From: CALZBJ01 sp945619025 | GTDB lineage: Bacteria; Pseudomonadota; Gammaproteobacteria; Cardiobacteriales; Wohlfahrtiimonadaceae | Length of the DNA: 64,000 nt | Assembly: GCA_945619025.1 (NCBI GenBank) | Contig: CALZBJ010000001.1 | Location: 398,170-462,169 of the forward strand | Direction of reading: 5' to 3' | Program-made: the position numbers and the translations under genes | In this document: in pieces, positions 55,289-63,969 of the stretch | Layout of the letters: every line of letters begins with the position of its first letter | How positions within the stretch are numbered: the first letter of the stretch is position 1 | The notes under the pieces: generated by a model | Told to the model about the DNA's origin: nothing | Seen by the model: the letters and a program-made list of their open reading frames with translations, nothing else | Databases searched by the model: none

Positions 55289-56434
55289 ATGAATACAACA
55301 AAAAAATTGAAAATTGGAATCTTATTGCGCAACCGCCACGATGGCCCTGGTGGGCTTGAGAAAGTGCTATCAATCGTAGCCGATGAGTTTAAAAAACAAG
55401 GGGTATCACTTTACTTTTATGGTCTTTATAAGCCGTCATATCAAGATTTTACAAATAATTTTGAGTATATCTATTTTTTAGAAACACCTTTAGCTCTACA
55501 AAAAATTATAAAGTTTTTTCCCAAAAAAGCACAAAGAGCCATTCATAAACTCTTTGTTCGCTGTAAAGGCTACACCCTATTCAAGAAGATGGGAGAAGAT
55601 CAGATTGATGCACTGATTACATTAGACCTATCAAAACAGTTTTTAAAAAACTATTCTTTTCTCAAAACGTTTAAGAATAAATATAAGATTCCATTGGTTT
55701 CTTGGGTTCATAGCTCATTAAGCAACACTCCCCCTAAACTTCAAGCAAAAATTCAAAATAAAATAGAAATCTTCGATATGCACCTTGCTATCAGCCAAGG
55801 TATTGCAAACGAAATTGCAACCCTATATAACCAACACAATACTCATGTAATCTATAATCCTATTGAAGATGCTCCTCTCCTTCCAAGAAAAAATAATGCC
55901 TTCATATACATCGGACGAATTGATGCTAATAAACGAGTTCATTCATTACTTAAGGTACTTCAAAACCTACAAGGCGATTGGCACTTAGATATTTACGGAA
56001 GTACCGGCTCAGAAAATAATGATGACGCTTTTAGAGAATATATAAACTCTTTAAATTTAACACTAAAAGTAACTTTTCATGGATGGGTTAATAACCCCTG
56101 GGAGCATATAGAAGAGGCTGGCGTGCTACTACTAAATTCTAAACAAGAAGGTTTTGGACTCGTTATTGCTGAAGCAATGATGCGTGGAATACCTGTTCTT
56201 TCGAGCAACTGCCCAGTTGGTCCTGCTGAATTGATACAACATGGGACTAATGGTTGGCTCTACCCCATTGACGCTGAATATCAAATTAAAGGCATATTAC
56301 AAAGTATTTTAGACGGCTCTACAAAACTACCTGATCCATTATTAATTCAAAATAGTGTTCAACAATACGAAACACAAAGCTATTTAAATAATTTTATCGA
56401 AAATATTAATTCTTATGTAATAGAAAACAAATAG
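55289..56434 (+). CDS. Glycosyltransferase family 4
   Basis: This 381-residue GT-B enzyme of the RfaG/WaaG-like group has RNRHDGPGGLEKVLSIVADE near the N-terminus (acceptor-side Gly loop), FIYIGRIDANKRVHSLLKVL at the start of the donor domain (about 205) and the E-x7-E region KQEGFGLVIAEAMMRGIPV (about 285-303). It should add a sugar to LPS core or another surface glycan. It is AT-rich against its neighbours and faces waaL-like 56484-57737 across a short gap, pointing to a separate exchanged LPS patch. Donor unknown. Confidence 0.82.
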   Translation: MNTTKKLKIGILLRNRHDGPGGLEKVLSIVADEFKKQGVSLYFYGLYKPSYQDFTNNFEYIYFLETPLALQKIIKFFPKKAQRAIHKLFVRCKGYTLFKKMGEDQIDALITLDLSKQFLKNYSFLKTFKNKYKIPLVSWVHSSLSNTPPKLQAKIQNKIEIFDMHLAISQGIANEIATLYNQHNTHVIYNPIEDAPLLPRKNNAFIYIGRIDANKRVHSLLKVLQNLQGDWHLDIYGSTGSENNDDAFREYINSLNLTLKVTFHGWVNNPWEHIEEAGVLLLNSKQEGFGLVIAEAMMRGIPVLSSNCPVGPAELIQHGTNGWLYPIDAEYQIKGILQSILDGSTKLPDPLLIQNSVQQYETQSYLNNFIENINSYVIENK

Positions 56435-56460
56435 GGAACACCTATTATGCTTCCCTATTT
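56429..56460. terminator. Possible bidirectional terminator between the glycosyltransferase and ligase genes
   Basis: AAATAGGGAA (56429-56438) pairs with TTCCCTATTT (56451-56460). The stem is near-perfect but lacks a strong T run, so termination is likely but weak. Confidence 0.5.
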
Positions 56461-56483
56461 ACTGAAAACTTCTCGTACTTTAA

Positions 56484-57737
56484 TTAAAAAACTATCGAAG
56501 GCGCTTCACGTTCTATTCTTGCACTATTACGCTCGAGCATTAATGCAATTGCCAATGACGTCCAAATAACGGGTAACCAATCCGCATCGAACAAAGAAGC
56601 ATGGCTATTAATCGGCATAATGGCAAGAAAAGCCACCAAAAACCAGGCATTACCTTTTCTTGCCATAAACACCATATACAACAAGTATCCACATAATAAA
56701 AGATACAATATTAGGCCTATGATTCCTGTTTCAATAAGTACTTCTAATAAGTGCAAATGAACATGGTGCACTTGATCAAAGATTTTATAATCATCTGGAT
56801 ACGTCTGATAAACCTTATCGAAAGCTCGTAGCCCAACACCATTCACCCAATAATTGGGGATTTGCTCAATCGTAACGTGCCACAAATTCGTTCTCATGGA
56901 CGTAAACTGATCTAGAAAATCTCTATTTTCACTCGTTACCGTCGTTGTCTGTTTAAACCGTTTTTGAATAGTATCGGATTGAACCGCGATTTCACCTGCA
57001 ATCACAAGCAAAACAAGTGAAATACCAATAAAACGCAATTTGCGTTTAATCCAACCCTTCTTCATGGCAACCAGCACAAATAAGAACATACTAACAAAAA
57101 GCGATACAAATCCTGCTCTTGCCCCGCCGACTAATACCGTCAAGATAAGCATCACTAAAATAATTGGTGTCAAAATTAAATACAGTGTTTTCTTCTCTTG
57201 AATCCGTTCTGCTAAATAAAAGAAAACAAGGGGAGAAAGCGTCGCAACAAAATAACTTAGATGATAGCGTTCACCAAAGATTCCTCGTACCCGACTATTT
57301 GAAGGAAGCGGGTTATGACCATAGATATTAAAATGAAACAGCCAATGGCTCATTGCATCAACACAGATAAAGACCATAAACCAAAACATAACCGTTTCGA
57401 ATCGTTTCTCACTTTTTTCATTATTAACCATAAATAAGGCAATAATACTAAAGGCACTATAACGAACCATACGCCACAATGCATGAGACGTTTTTGCTGG
57501 ATCAAGTGAGTCGATTAAAGAGATTAAACCGGGAATAAAAAAGACTAAAAATACGTAGATATATCGACTTTTAACAAGTTCATTCCAGATAAATTTGGGG
57601 CGATACATAAAATAGCCCAAACCAATTAAAAATACTACCGTCGGAATAATACTAATTCCTCTAGAAAAAAGAGGAATTGTCATAAACATGGCAATGAGTA
57701 AAAGGTAACTATTGCGAATAGACCAGGTATTTTTCAA
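56484..57737 (-). CDS. waaL: O-antigen ligase-family protein (WaaL-like)
   Basis: This 417-residue membrane protein has about eleven helices and a long periplasmic loop (about 250-320). The Wzy_C/WaaL region includes NYWVNGVGLRAFDKVYQTYP and DQVHHVHLHLLEVLIETGII, with the loop His and Arg residues used by WaaL. GLxxF-x14-H-x-H-x-H spacing fits O-antigen ligase. It probably joins polysaccharide to lipid A-core, while the Wzy at 15699 polymerises it; the two cannot be told apart by sequence alone. It is far from the main locus, next to a glycosyltransferase that may make core. Confidence 0.75.
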   Translation of the reverse strand: MKNTWSIRNSYLLLIAMFMTIPLFSRGISIIPTVVFLIGLGYFMYRPKFIWNELVKSRYIYVFLVFFIPGLISLIDSLDPAKTSHALWRMVRYSAFSIIALFMVNNEKSEKRFETVMFWFMVFICVDAMSHWLFHFNIYGHNPLPSNSRVRGIFGERYHLSYFVATLSPLVFFYLAERIQEKKTLYLILTPIILVMLILTVLVGGARAGFVSLFVSMFLFVLVAMKKGWIKRKLRFIGISLVLLVIAGEIAVQSDTIQKRFKQTTTVTSENRDFLDQFTSMRTNLWHVTIEQIPNYWVNGVGLRAFDKVYQTYPDDYKIFDQVHHVHLHLLEVLIETGIIGLILYLLLCGYLLYMVFMARKGNAWFLVAFLAIMPINSHASLFDADWLPVIWTSLAIALMLERNSARIEREAPSIVF

Positions 57738-57810
57738 ACCAAAGCTCCAGATTTGATACTTAATGAAATGAATAAGTAGGATATTATACAGAGTTAAAAT
57801 AAAGAGGCAT

Positions 57811-57845
57811 AAAAAAACCTAGAAACATAAACGCTTCTAGGTTTT
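57811..57845 (-). terminator. Terminator of rplS
   Basis: On the minus strand AAACCTAGAA pairs with TTCTAGGTTT around a short loop and is followed by a run of seven Ts. It is 28 bases past the rplS stop. Confidence 0.88.
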
Positions 57846-57872
57846 GATTTTGATCGATTTGATCGTGAGAAA

Positions 57873-58235
57873 TTACGCAGTTGCTTTGCGTGATAATTTC
57901 TCTTTGATACGTGCTGCACGACCTGCGCGCTCACGGAGATAGTAAAGTTTCGCGCGACGAACGTCACCACGTCTTTTAACTTCAACACCCGCAATCATTG
58001 GGCTGTAAGTTTGGAAAGTACGCTCCATGCCTACACCGTGAGAAATTCTTCTTACGATGAATGCTGAACCTAATCCACGGTTACGTTTTGCAATTACAAC
58101 GCCTTCGAAAACCTGAAGACGCTCACGCTCTCCCTCTTTTACCCGTACTTGTACTGCAACAGTATCACCAGGGTTAAATTCAGGAAGCTCTTTACCTTGC
58201 ATCGCTTCTTGCTCTAACATCTGAATAATATTCAT
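57873..58235 (-). CDS. rplS: Large-subunit ribosomal protein bL19
   Basis: This 120-residue protein has the L19 core: FNPGDTVAVQVRVKEGERER, VFEGVVIAKRNRGLGSAFIV and RRISHGVGMERTFQTYSP, with the basic KRRGDVRRAKLYYLRERAG tail. It sits at the 30S-50S interface. In most Gammaproteobacteria it closes the rpsP-rimM-trmD-rplS operon; here the upstream gene is yciO and there is a -10-like TATATAAT in the 88-base gap, so it may have its own promoter. Composition matches the core genome. Confidence 0.97.
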   Translation of the reverse strand: MNIIQMLEQEAMQGKELPEFNPGDTVAVQVRVKEGERERLQVFEGVVIAKRNRGLGSAFIVRRISHGVGMERTFQTYSPMIAGVEVKRRGDVRRAKLYYLRERAGRAARIKEKLSRKATA

Positions 58236-58323
58236 AATTATAAACCTTTAATAAAAACCAACTAGCCTAAATTCGTACTAAGCAAAGTATTATATACTAT
58301 TGCTCAAATAAACGCACATTTAT

Positions 58324-58944
58324 TTAGATAAATAGGGAAACATCGCCTTGACCTTGGCGAATAATTTCGGGCATCCCATCGCTTAAATCAATGACGGTAG
58401 TCGGCTCCATCGAACAGGGACCGCCATCAATCACCGCGTCGACTCGATTGCCAAGCACATCATCGACTAAACTCGGCGTATTGAGCTCATAAAGCTCCAT
58501 ATTCGGCACTTTAAGCGTAGCCGACATTAGCGGAGAGCCTAGCTCATCGAGGAGCGTTTGCGTGATTGGGTGATCCGGCATTCGCAACCCCACAGTATCC
58601 CGTTTTGGCGTCAACAATCGTTTTGGCACCTCGCGCGAACCTTTTAAAATAAAAGTATACGCTCCCGGTAATACCGCTCTCAACAATCGATATTGGCGAT
58701 TATCAACCAACGCATATTGCGATAATTCCGACAGATCGCGACACACGAGCGAAAAATAGTGTACCTGCTTACTCTCAGCCCGAATTTGAATAATTCGTTC
58801 CATGCCCTTTTGATTTCCGACCATACAGCATAGCGCATAATTGGAATCGGTGGGATAGACAAGCACGCCATCTTTTCGAAGAATATCCGCTGCCATCTTG
58901 ATATTTCGCGGCTGAGGATCAACGGGATGAATATTAATTAGCAT
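58324..58944 (-). CDS. yciO: YciO-type Sua5/YrdC-family protein
   Basis: This 206-residue Sua5/YrdC/YciO-domain protein, the same length as E. coli YciO, opens INIHPVDPQPRNIKMAADIL and has the nucleotide/threonine-binding KDGVLVYPTDSNYALCCMV and a C-terminal GNRVDAVIDGGPCSMEPTTV segment. YrdC relatives make threonylcarbamoyl-AMP for tRNA; YciO's own role is not settled. I chose the ATG at 58944, because a strong AGGAGGAG lies just before it; the frame extends 17 codons further but lacks such a site. It overlaps the nudF-like gene by 11 bases. Confidence 0.9.
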   Translation of the reverse strand: MLINIHPVDPQPRNIKMAADILRKDGVLVYPTDSNYALCCMVGNQKGMERIIQIRAESKQVHYFSLVCRDLSELSQYALVDNRQYRLLRAVLPGAYTFILKGSREVPKRLLTPKRDTVGLRMPDHPITQTLLDELGSPLMSATLKVPNMELYELNTPSLVDDVLGNRVDAVIDGGPCSMEPTTVIDLSDGMPEIIRQGQGDVSLFI

Positions 58945-59566
58945 GTGTCTCCTCCTGAAATTTTTGATAATTTTGACGAAACCATAATAAGGCAATCAAC
59001 GTCGATGCATTATCGAGACGGTTTTGATCGAGTAATTGAAACGCCTCTTCCCTAGCGAGGGTAAACGCACGAATATCTTCATGCTCATTTTCAACGCCAA
59101 ACACACCGCCGGCATTTTCAAGCGAGCAGATCCCTAAATAGAGAAATAAACGCTCCGTACTCCCGCCGGTGGAACTAAAATAATGATGCATCGGAATTAA
59201 TTGGTCAATCGTGACTCCGGCTTCTTCAAGCGCTTCGCGGCGCACCACGGCTTCTCGATCCTCGCCTTCCTGATCCATAATACCCGCAACAATCTCGTAA
59301 GTCCACGGCGATTCACTCTTCTCATAGAGCGGAATGCGAATCTGTTCAATCAACAGTATCTCATCTCGCTTCAGATCGTATAACAACACGCCCACCGCAT
59401 CTTGACGCTGCACAACCTCGCGGACAACATCATAATTCATACCGCCATCAAAGCGCTTATGATCAAACGTCACTTTATCGAGTTTGAAAAACCCATTATA
59501 GGCTCGCTCACACGCTTTAATGGTGACATCTTTATTGGTAAACGTCCCTTTCACTGCCCGCTTCAT
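58934..59566 (-). CDS. nudF: Nudix hydrolase, ADP-ribose pyrophosphatase-like (NudF)
   Basis: This 210-residue protein has an N-terminal dimer strand domain and a Nudix box around residues 93-117 (EIVAGIMDQEGEDREAVVRR, then EALEEAGV). The box has one residue more between the Gly and the first Glu than the textbook G-x5-E form; the E-x7-REx-x-EE part is intact, so catalysis is probably kept. It should hydrolyse ADP-ribose to AMP and ribose phosphate. Its TAA lies inside the yciO start region, so the two genes are coupled. Confidence 0.85.
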   Translation of the reverse strand: MKRAVKGTFTNKDVTIKACERAYNGFFKLDKVTFDHKRFDGGMNYDVVREVVQRQDAVGVLLYDLKRDEILLIEQIRIPLYEKSESPWTYEIVAGIMDQEGEDREAVVRREALEEAGVTIDQLIPMHHYFSSTGGSTERLFLYLGICSLENAGGVFGVENEHEDIRAFTLAREEAFQLLDQNRLDNASTLIALLWFRQNYQKFQEETHAN

Positions 59567-59590
59567 TGCATCCTCTCTATTATTTCATAA

Positions 59591-59619
59591 TAAAAAAGCC
59601 ATTATGGCATGCCATAATG
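59591..59619 (-). terminator. Perfect 20-base palindrome with T run, likely ycbK terminator
   Basis: Bases 59600-59619 form a perfect self-complementary palindrome. On the minus strand it is followed by GGC and six Ts, like an intrinsic terminator 86 bases past the ycbK stop. A perfect palindrome with no loop bases could also be a dimer protein-binding site near the nudF promoter. Confidence 0.6.
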
Positions 59620-59704
59620 ACCTTTATTACAACTATTTTATTACACGTTAATTGACAGATTATCGTATAGAGAAATAAGTAATCAAATTGTAATCGTTAA
59701 TAAA

Positions 59705-60328
59705 TTAGCGACCCCAAGAACGAACGGTACCGCTATCAATATGAACAAATGCTGAACGGCTATAATAGCCTACGCCACCTGCTTTAAGCGATAGCGCCGC
59801 GTTACGAAGATTTCGTGTTGAAACGCCTGGCATACGAATATCGATCGCTTGACCTTTCATGTGAAAACTCTGTTTTGCAACCCCGCCCATTGTACGGCGA
59901 AGCATAGCGTTGGTTTGAGGTGAGCGATATCCGCTTAACCCATGAACCGGTTTGCCATATTCTAATTGAAGACTTAATGCATACAGCTGATCAAGCACGT
60001 GCGGGTCATATAGTTTTGCCGTATTGGTACGACGATCGCGAAGTGCCCAAGACAACTCATCGAGCGATTCTTTAATGTACCCTTCTCCAGGGATCCAATA
60101 CGTCACCCGTGAAGTTTCCCCTAGTGCGGGGGTGAAAATAGTCAACTCACGCTCTTTGCTGAACGCTTGTTTTGCCATTGCAGGCTGAAGACCAAATAAT
60201 CCTAATGCCGTACAACCGGCTAAGATACCAGTTGATTTTTTAAGTAGATCGCGACGGTTTTCACAAACAAGCTCGTTATGAAGCTGAATGTAGCGTTCGA
60301 CGGTTTGATCCTTCTCTTCTGAAATCAT
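59705..60328 (-). CDS. ycbK: YcbK-type M15 peptidase-like protein (DUF882), Tat-exported
   Basis: This 207-residue protein has a twin-arginine motif (NRRDLLKKS, Arg25-26) then a hydrophobic segment to AMAKQA, so Tat export is expected. The mature part is the M15_2/DUF882 fold: GYRSPQTNAMLRRTMGGVAK, the metal-binding HMKGQAIDIRMPG and FVHIDSG with the last His. YcbK relatives act on the cell wall (murein endopeptidase-like); the mature protein here has the residues to do so. An N-terminal extension of about 24 residues precedes the Tat motif. Confidence 0.9.
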   Translation of the reverse strand: MISEEKDQTVERYIQLHNELVCENRRDLLKKSTGILAGCTALGLFGLQPAMAKQAFSKERELTIFTPALGETSRVTYWIPGEGYIKESLDELSWALRDRRTNTAKLYDPHVLDQLYALSLQLEYGKPVHGLSGYRSPQTNAMLRRTMGGVAKQSFHMKGQAIDIRMPGVSTRNLRNAALSLKAGGVGYYSRSAFVHIDSGTVRSWGR

Positions 60329-60541
60329 GCGTAAGTACCTCTAATTTTTACTCTGTCAATTAAACATATTTATTTATTAAATAATGAGCTTTGTATTTTA
60401 ACTTCTGAGCATTCATTTAGCAACTATTTTCATTTAGAAATCTGGCGGTGAAATGATCCGAAGCAAATAAGCATGCTATAATATTTAACCATATATTTAT
60501 ATAGGATATATTAACTTATATCAATAACTTAAAGAGACAAG

Positions 60542-61924
60542 ATGGATCTACAGCTCGAAAAAATCAAAACGCCTCCCCATTCAATTGAGGCAGAACAGGC
60601 CGTCTTAGGCGGTTTACTTATCTCCGCTGAGGCTTGGGATAAGATTGATGGAATGTTAACTCCCGGTGATTTTTATCGTAAAGATCATCGCCAAATTTAT
60701 GAAGTTATTGAGGATCTCTACAAGAATGTAAAGTCCGTTGATATTTTAACCGTTGCCGATCAATTAGGCCAACAAAATCTGCTTGAAGAGGTCGGTGGTC
60801 GCCCCTATCTAGCAACGCTTGCGCAGGATATGCCGAGTGTTAGTAATATTGTTGCGTATGCGAAAATCGTATATGAACGCTCGGTAGTTCGCCGTCTTAT
60901 TGCCGTCGGTACGAACATCGCCGATTCTGGCTTTAACCCAGATGGTCGCACGCCCGATGAGCTGATTCAATTTGCCGAACAAGCGGTATTTGCTATTGCC
61001 GAGCAAGGGGCAAAGAGCGATCAGGGTTTGGCTAATATCCGCGATGTGATGGAGCACGCGCTTGAGCGAATCGATGAGATGGCGAAGGCGGAAGATGGCA
61101 TTACCGGAGCACCGACAGGCTGGAGTCAATTCGATGAGATGACCTCCGGGCTTCAAAATGGCGATATGATTATCGTTGCGGGCCGTCCGTCGATGGGTAA
61201 AACTACGCTTGCGATGAATATGGTTGAACGCGTGGCGATGTATACCCGTCAACCGGTAGCGATTTTCAGCTTAGAGATGCCGGCAGAACAGCTTGTGATG
61301 CGGATGTTCTCCTCGCTTGGCTCGATCGAGCAAGGGAAAATTCGTAGTGGAAAACTCGATGATCTCGACACAAAAAAACTGAGTGATGCCACAAAAACGC
61401 TCGCCAATACGAAAATTTTTATTGATGATACGAGTGGCCTTAGCCCCTCTGAAGTGCGTTCGCGCGCGCGCCGGTTACAACGGGATCACGGCCAGCTCGG
61501 ACTCGTGATGGTGGACTACCTTCAATTGATGAGTATCCCCGGAATGAGTGATCAGCGGGTCGCCGAGGTTTCGGAAATTTCACGCTCGTTAAAATTAATG
61601 GCTCGTGAACTCAACGTTCCGGTTATTGTCCTTTCACAGTTAAACCGTAGCCTTGAGCAGCGCCCTAATAAACGCCCGGTGATGAGTGACCTGCGTGACT
61701 CAGGGGCAATCGAGCAGGATGCGGACTTGATCTGCTTTATCTATCGCGATGAGGTTTACAATGAAGACTCACCGGAAAAAGGGGTTGCGGAGCTCATTAT
61801 CGGGAAGCAACGGAACGGCCCGATCGGCACAGTGAAACTTGCGTTCCAAGGGAAATACTCACGCTTTACCAACCTTGAAACCCGCGATTATAGCAATTCA
61901 TTCCAAGATTACGACGAAGAATAA
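60542..61924 (+). CDS. dnaB: Replicative DNA helicase DnaB
   Basis: This 460-residue hexameric helicase has an N-terminal domain (about 15-115, PPHSIEAEQAVLGGLLISAE) and a C-terminal RecA-like motor with Walker A GRPSMGKTTLAMNM (about 216-229), Walker B LGLVMVDYLQLM (about 318-330), and the arginine finger region KPVM-like SDLRDSGAIEQDADLICF. It loads at the origin and unwinds the fork. The usual rplI upstream is absent here. It starts at the ATG after AAGAGACAAG. Confidence 0.97.
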   Translation: MDLQLEKIKTPPHSIEAEQAVLGGLLISAEAWDKIDGMLTPGDFYRKDHRQIYEVIEDLYKNVKSVDILTVADQLGQQNLLEEVGGRPYLATLAQDMPSVSNIVAYAKIVYERSVVRRLIAVGTNIADSGFNPDGRTPDELIQFAEQAVFAIAEQGAKSDQGLANIRDVMEHALERIDEMAKAEDGITGAPTGWSQFDEMTSGLQNGDMIIVAGRPSMGKTTLAMNMVERVAMYTRQPVAIFSLEMPAEQLVMRMFSSLGSIEQGKIRSGKLDDLDTKKLSDATKTLANTKIFIDDTSGLSPSEVRSRARRLQRDHGQLGLVMVDYLQLMSIPGMSDQRVAEVSEISRSLKLMARELNVPVIVLSQLNRSLEQRPNKRPVMSDLRDSGAIEQDADLICFIYRDEVYNEDSPEKGVAELIIGKQRNGPIGTVKLAFQGKYSRFTNLETRDYSNSFQDYDEE

Positions 61925-61934
61925 GAGGATTTAT

Positions 61935-62792
61935 ATGGCGAGATACCAACTACGATTTCAGTCTTTTTTAGATCATATTGATCAAAATAACGCGAAAAAA
62001 CGGCTCGCCAAACTCCTTAATCTTAGCGATGAAGCGCTCGATCTCTATCTTAATGATCAGCCTAATCCGCCGCTCTACAAAAATCTGAGCGAAACCGAAG
62101 CCTCAATTTTACAAACAAAACTGGCCGACATCGGCATTCAAACCGAGGTAACAATAATGTCTAATCCAAACGAAACAGCGACTACCCACCAAGCACCATT
62201 ACCAAAAAAATCAAATAAAGCAGCGCTCGTTTTTACCATTCCCATGATTATTGGGCTTGCCGCGCTGAGCGGTTTTCTCTATGTGCAGATTGGTAAATTA
62301 ACCGAGAGTAATGCAACGCTCGAAGAGCGGAACTACCAGCACGTTGTCACAGAAAGTAATCTCAAAAAAGAGAATGCCAATCTTAAAGAAAACTTAGAAA
62401 AACTGGGCTTAGCCAATATTGACCACGAACAAATCGTGCCGGGATGCCTCTCTGAAGGCTCAGAATCGACTGTAACTGCACTTGTGACAGAACATTTCCC
62501 AAATCACATCAAAAAAGATAATCCTGCATTAAATCTCACCTATAAAGCATTACTACAGGGAGAAGAACTCTATTTTGATGCGGGGCGAAATAAACGTCTC
62601 TGCCGATTGATTGTAAGCTATGATGCCATTAATGATGATTCTGAAACTGAAGAGATTGCGATGGATCTCTTATTTGAATCTACTCTACCTGAAAGTAATA
62701 AGCTCAATCTTTCTGTTTTAAAATATGGTTTTATCGGCAAAGTCGTTCGTGATGCGACTCCCAATAGTTCGACTGAACCAGTCACCGAGTAA
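61935..62792 (+). CDS. Uncharacterised membrane protein with L7/L12-C-like N-terminal domain, behind dnaB
   Basis: This 285-residue protein starts at the ATG at 61935 (AGAGG before it), ten bases after dnaB; an earlier frame start inside dnaB is less likely. Residues about 1-75 (QNNAKKRLAKLLNLSDEALD, then KNLSETEASILQTKLADIGI) resemble the alpha/beta arrangement of the ribosomal L7/L12 C-terminal domain, by my reading. One transmembrane helix (about 101-122, AALVFTIPMIIGLAALSGFL), a coiled coil (about 125-160) and a periplasmic domain to 285 follow. No family is recognised and no function assigned. The gene is likely co-transcribed with dnaB. Confidence 0.75.
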   Translation: MARYQLRFQSFLDHIDQNNAKKRLAKLLNLSDEALDLYLNDQPNPPLYKNLSETEASILQTKLADIGIQTEVTIMSNPNETATTHQAPLPKKSNKAALVFTIPMIIGLAALSGFLYVQIGKLTESNATLEERNYQHVVTESNLKKENANLKENLEKLGLANIDHEQIVPGCLSEGSESTVTALVTEHFPNHIKKDNPALNLTYKALLQGEELYFDAGRNKRLCRLIVSYDAINDDSETEEIAMDLLFESTLPESNKLNLSVLKYGFIGKVVRDATPNSSTEPVTE

Positions 62793-62836
62793 TTTTTATA
62801 TAGTATAAAATTCAAGCTCATTACTCTCCACTCATC

Positions 62837-62871
62837 AAAGCCCTGCAAGCGATAAACTGCGGGGCTTTTTT
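62837..62871 (+). terminator. Terminator of the dnaB operon
   Basis: AAAGCCCTGCA pairs with TGCGGGGCTTT around a ten-base loop (one G-T pair) and is followed by six Ts. Confidence 0.9.
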
Positions 62872-62980
62872 ACGCATCAAACATTTTCAAAAAAACTAAC
62901 TATTTGATATTGAAACACTTTTATGGTTTATTAGAGTCCTTTATCAATCTAAAAATTTATTCAATCTCAATCAATACACT

Positions 62981-63862
62981 ATGAAATATTTATCATTATC
63001 CATCGTTCGCTTATTCATGCCCCTTTTTATTCTATTACTGCATTCATTATTATACGCAAATCCTCCCCTTCAACATGGTTCCAATTTCCTCGAAGCACAT
63101 GAGGATACGATCAATATCGAGCATTACTATATCAGTGAAAAGCTCGATGGTGTCCGCGGTTATTGGAGCGGAAAACAATTATTAACTCGACAAGGGAATC
63201 CCATTCCTGCGCCCGATTGGTTTACTGAAAACTTCGGCCCTATTCCACTTGATGGAGAGCTATGGATCGATCGCGATCAGTTTGAAAGAGTCTCTGGGAT
63301 TGTCCGAACGGAAACACCGAGTGATCACGATTGGAGAGAGGTACAATTTATGATCTTCGATCTCCCCAATTATCCTGGCCCTTTTAACGAGCGGGTAGTA
63401 AAGATGAGAGAGATCGTAACAGAACAAAATATTCCGTGGCTCAAAAAGATTCCTCAAATTCAGGTCAATAGCATCGATGAGATGCATCAATATCACCAAG
63501 AGATTATTCAAAAAAGAGGTGAAGGCTTAATGCTTCATCATCAAGATGCCTATTATCATTCAGGTCGTGTGAATCATCTTTTAAAAGTTAAAGAGCATCA
63601 TGATGCGGAAGGAATCGTGCTTAAACATTTCGAAGGCAATGGGAAGTTTAAAGGCATGCTAGGATCTATACTGATTGAGATTCAAAATGGAAAGCAATTT
63701 AAGATTGGATCAGGATTTACTGATGAAGAAAGAGAGAACCCTCCAAAAATCGGAGAATGCATCACCTTCCAATATAATGGATATACCAATAACGATATCC
63801 CTCGCTTTGCACGATTCTTACGGATTCGGCACGACCGGGACGGTGAAACATGTTTAGAATGA
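62981..63862 (+). CDS. Periplasmic ATP-dependent DNA ligase (LigE type)
   Basis: This 293-residue minimal DNA ligase has a Sec signal peptide (about 1-26, ending LLYA-N). The nucleotidyl lysine is Lys54 in SEKLDGVRGYW, motif III is DGELWI, motif IV EGLMLHHQ, and motif V LLKVKEHHDAEG; a short OB domain ends the protein. LigE-type ligases seal nicks in the periplasm and are linked to DNA uptake or biofilm DNA in Neisseria-like bacteria. Nothing here shows competence genes. It is a single gene between dnaB's terminator and the rRNA region. Confidence 0.9.
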   Translation: MKYLSLSIVRLFMPLFILLLHSLLYANPPLQHGSNFLEAHEDTINIEHYYISEKLDGVRGYWSGKQLLTRQGNPIPAPDWFTENFGPIPLDGELWIDRDQFERVSGIVRTETPSDHDWREVQFMIFDLPNYPGPFNERVVKMREIVTEQNIPWLKKIPQIQVNSIDEMHQYHQEIIQKRGEGLMLHHQDAYYHSGRVNHLLKVKEHHDAEGIVLKHFEGNGKFKGMLGSILIEIQNGKQFKIGSGFTDEERENPPKIGECITFQYNGYTNNDIPRFARFLRIRHDRDGETCLE

Positions 63863-63928
63863 TCTCCTCGATCTTTTTCTACTCTTCCCCTGCTTCCCAG
63901 CTTGTCCCTTCACTTTCTTCCAAGCAAA

Positions 63929-63960
63929 GAAAAAGCCTCTAGCTGCATTAGCTAGAGGCT
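63929..63960 (-). terminator. Terminator of the rRNA operon (minus strand)
   Basis: AGCCTCTAGCT (63934-63944) pairs with AGCTAGAGGCT (63950-63960) around a five-base loop. On the minus strand it is followed by a T run, just past the 5S 3' end. Confidence 0.9.
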
Positions 63961-63969
63961 TCGTATTAA

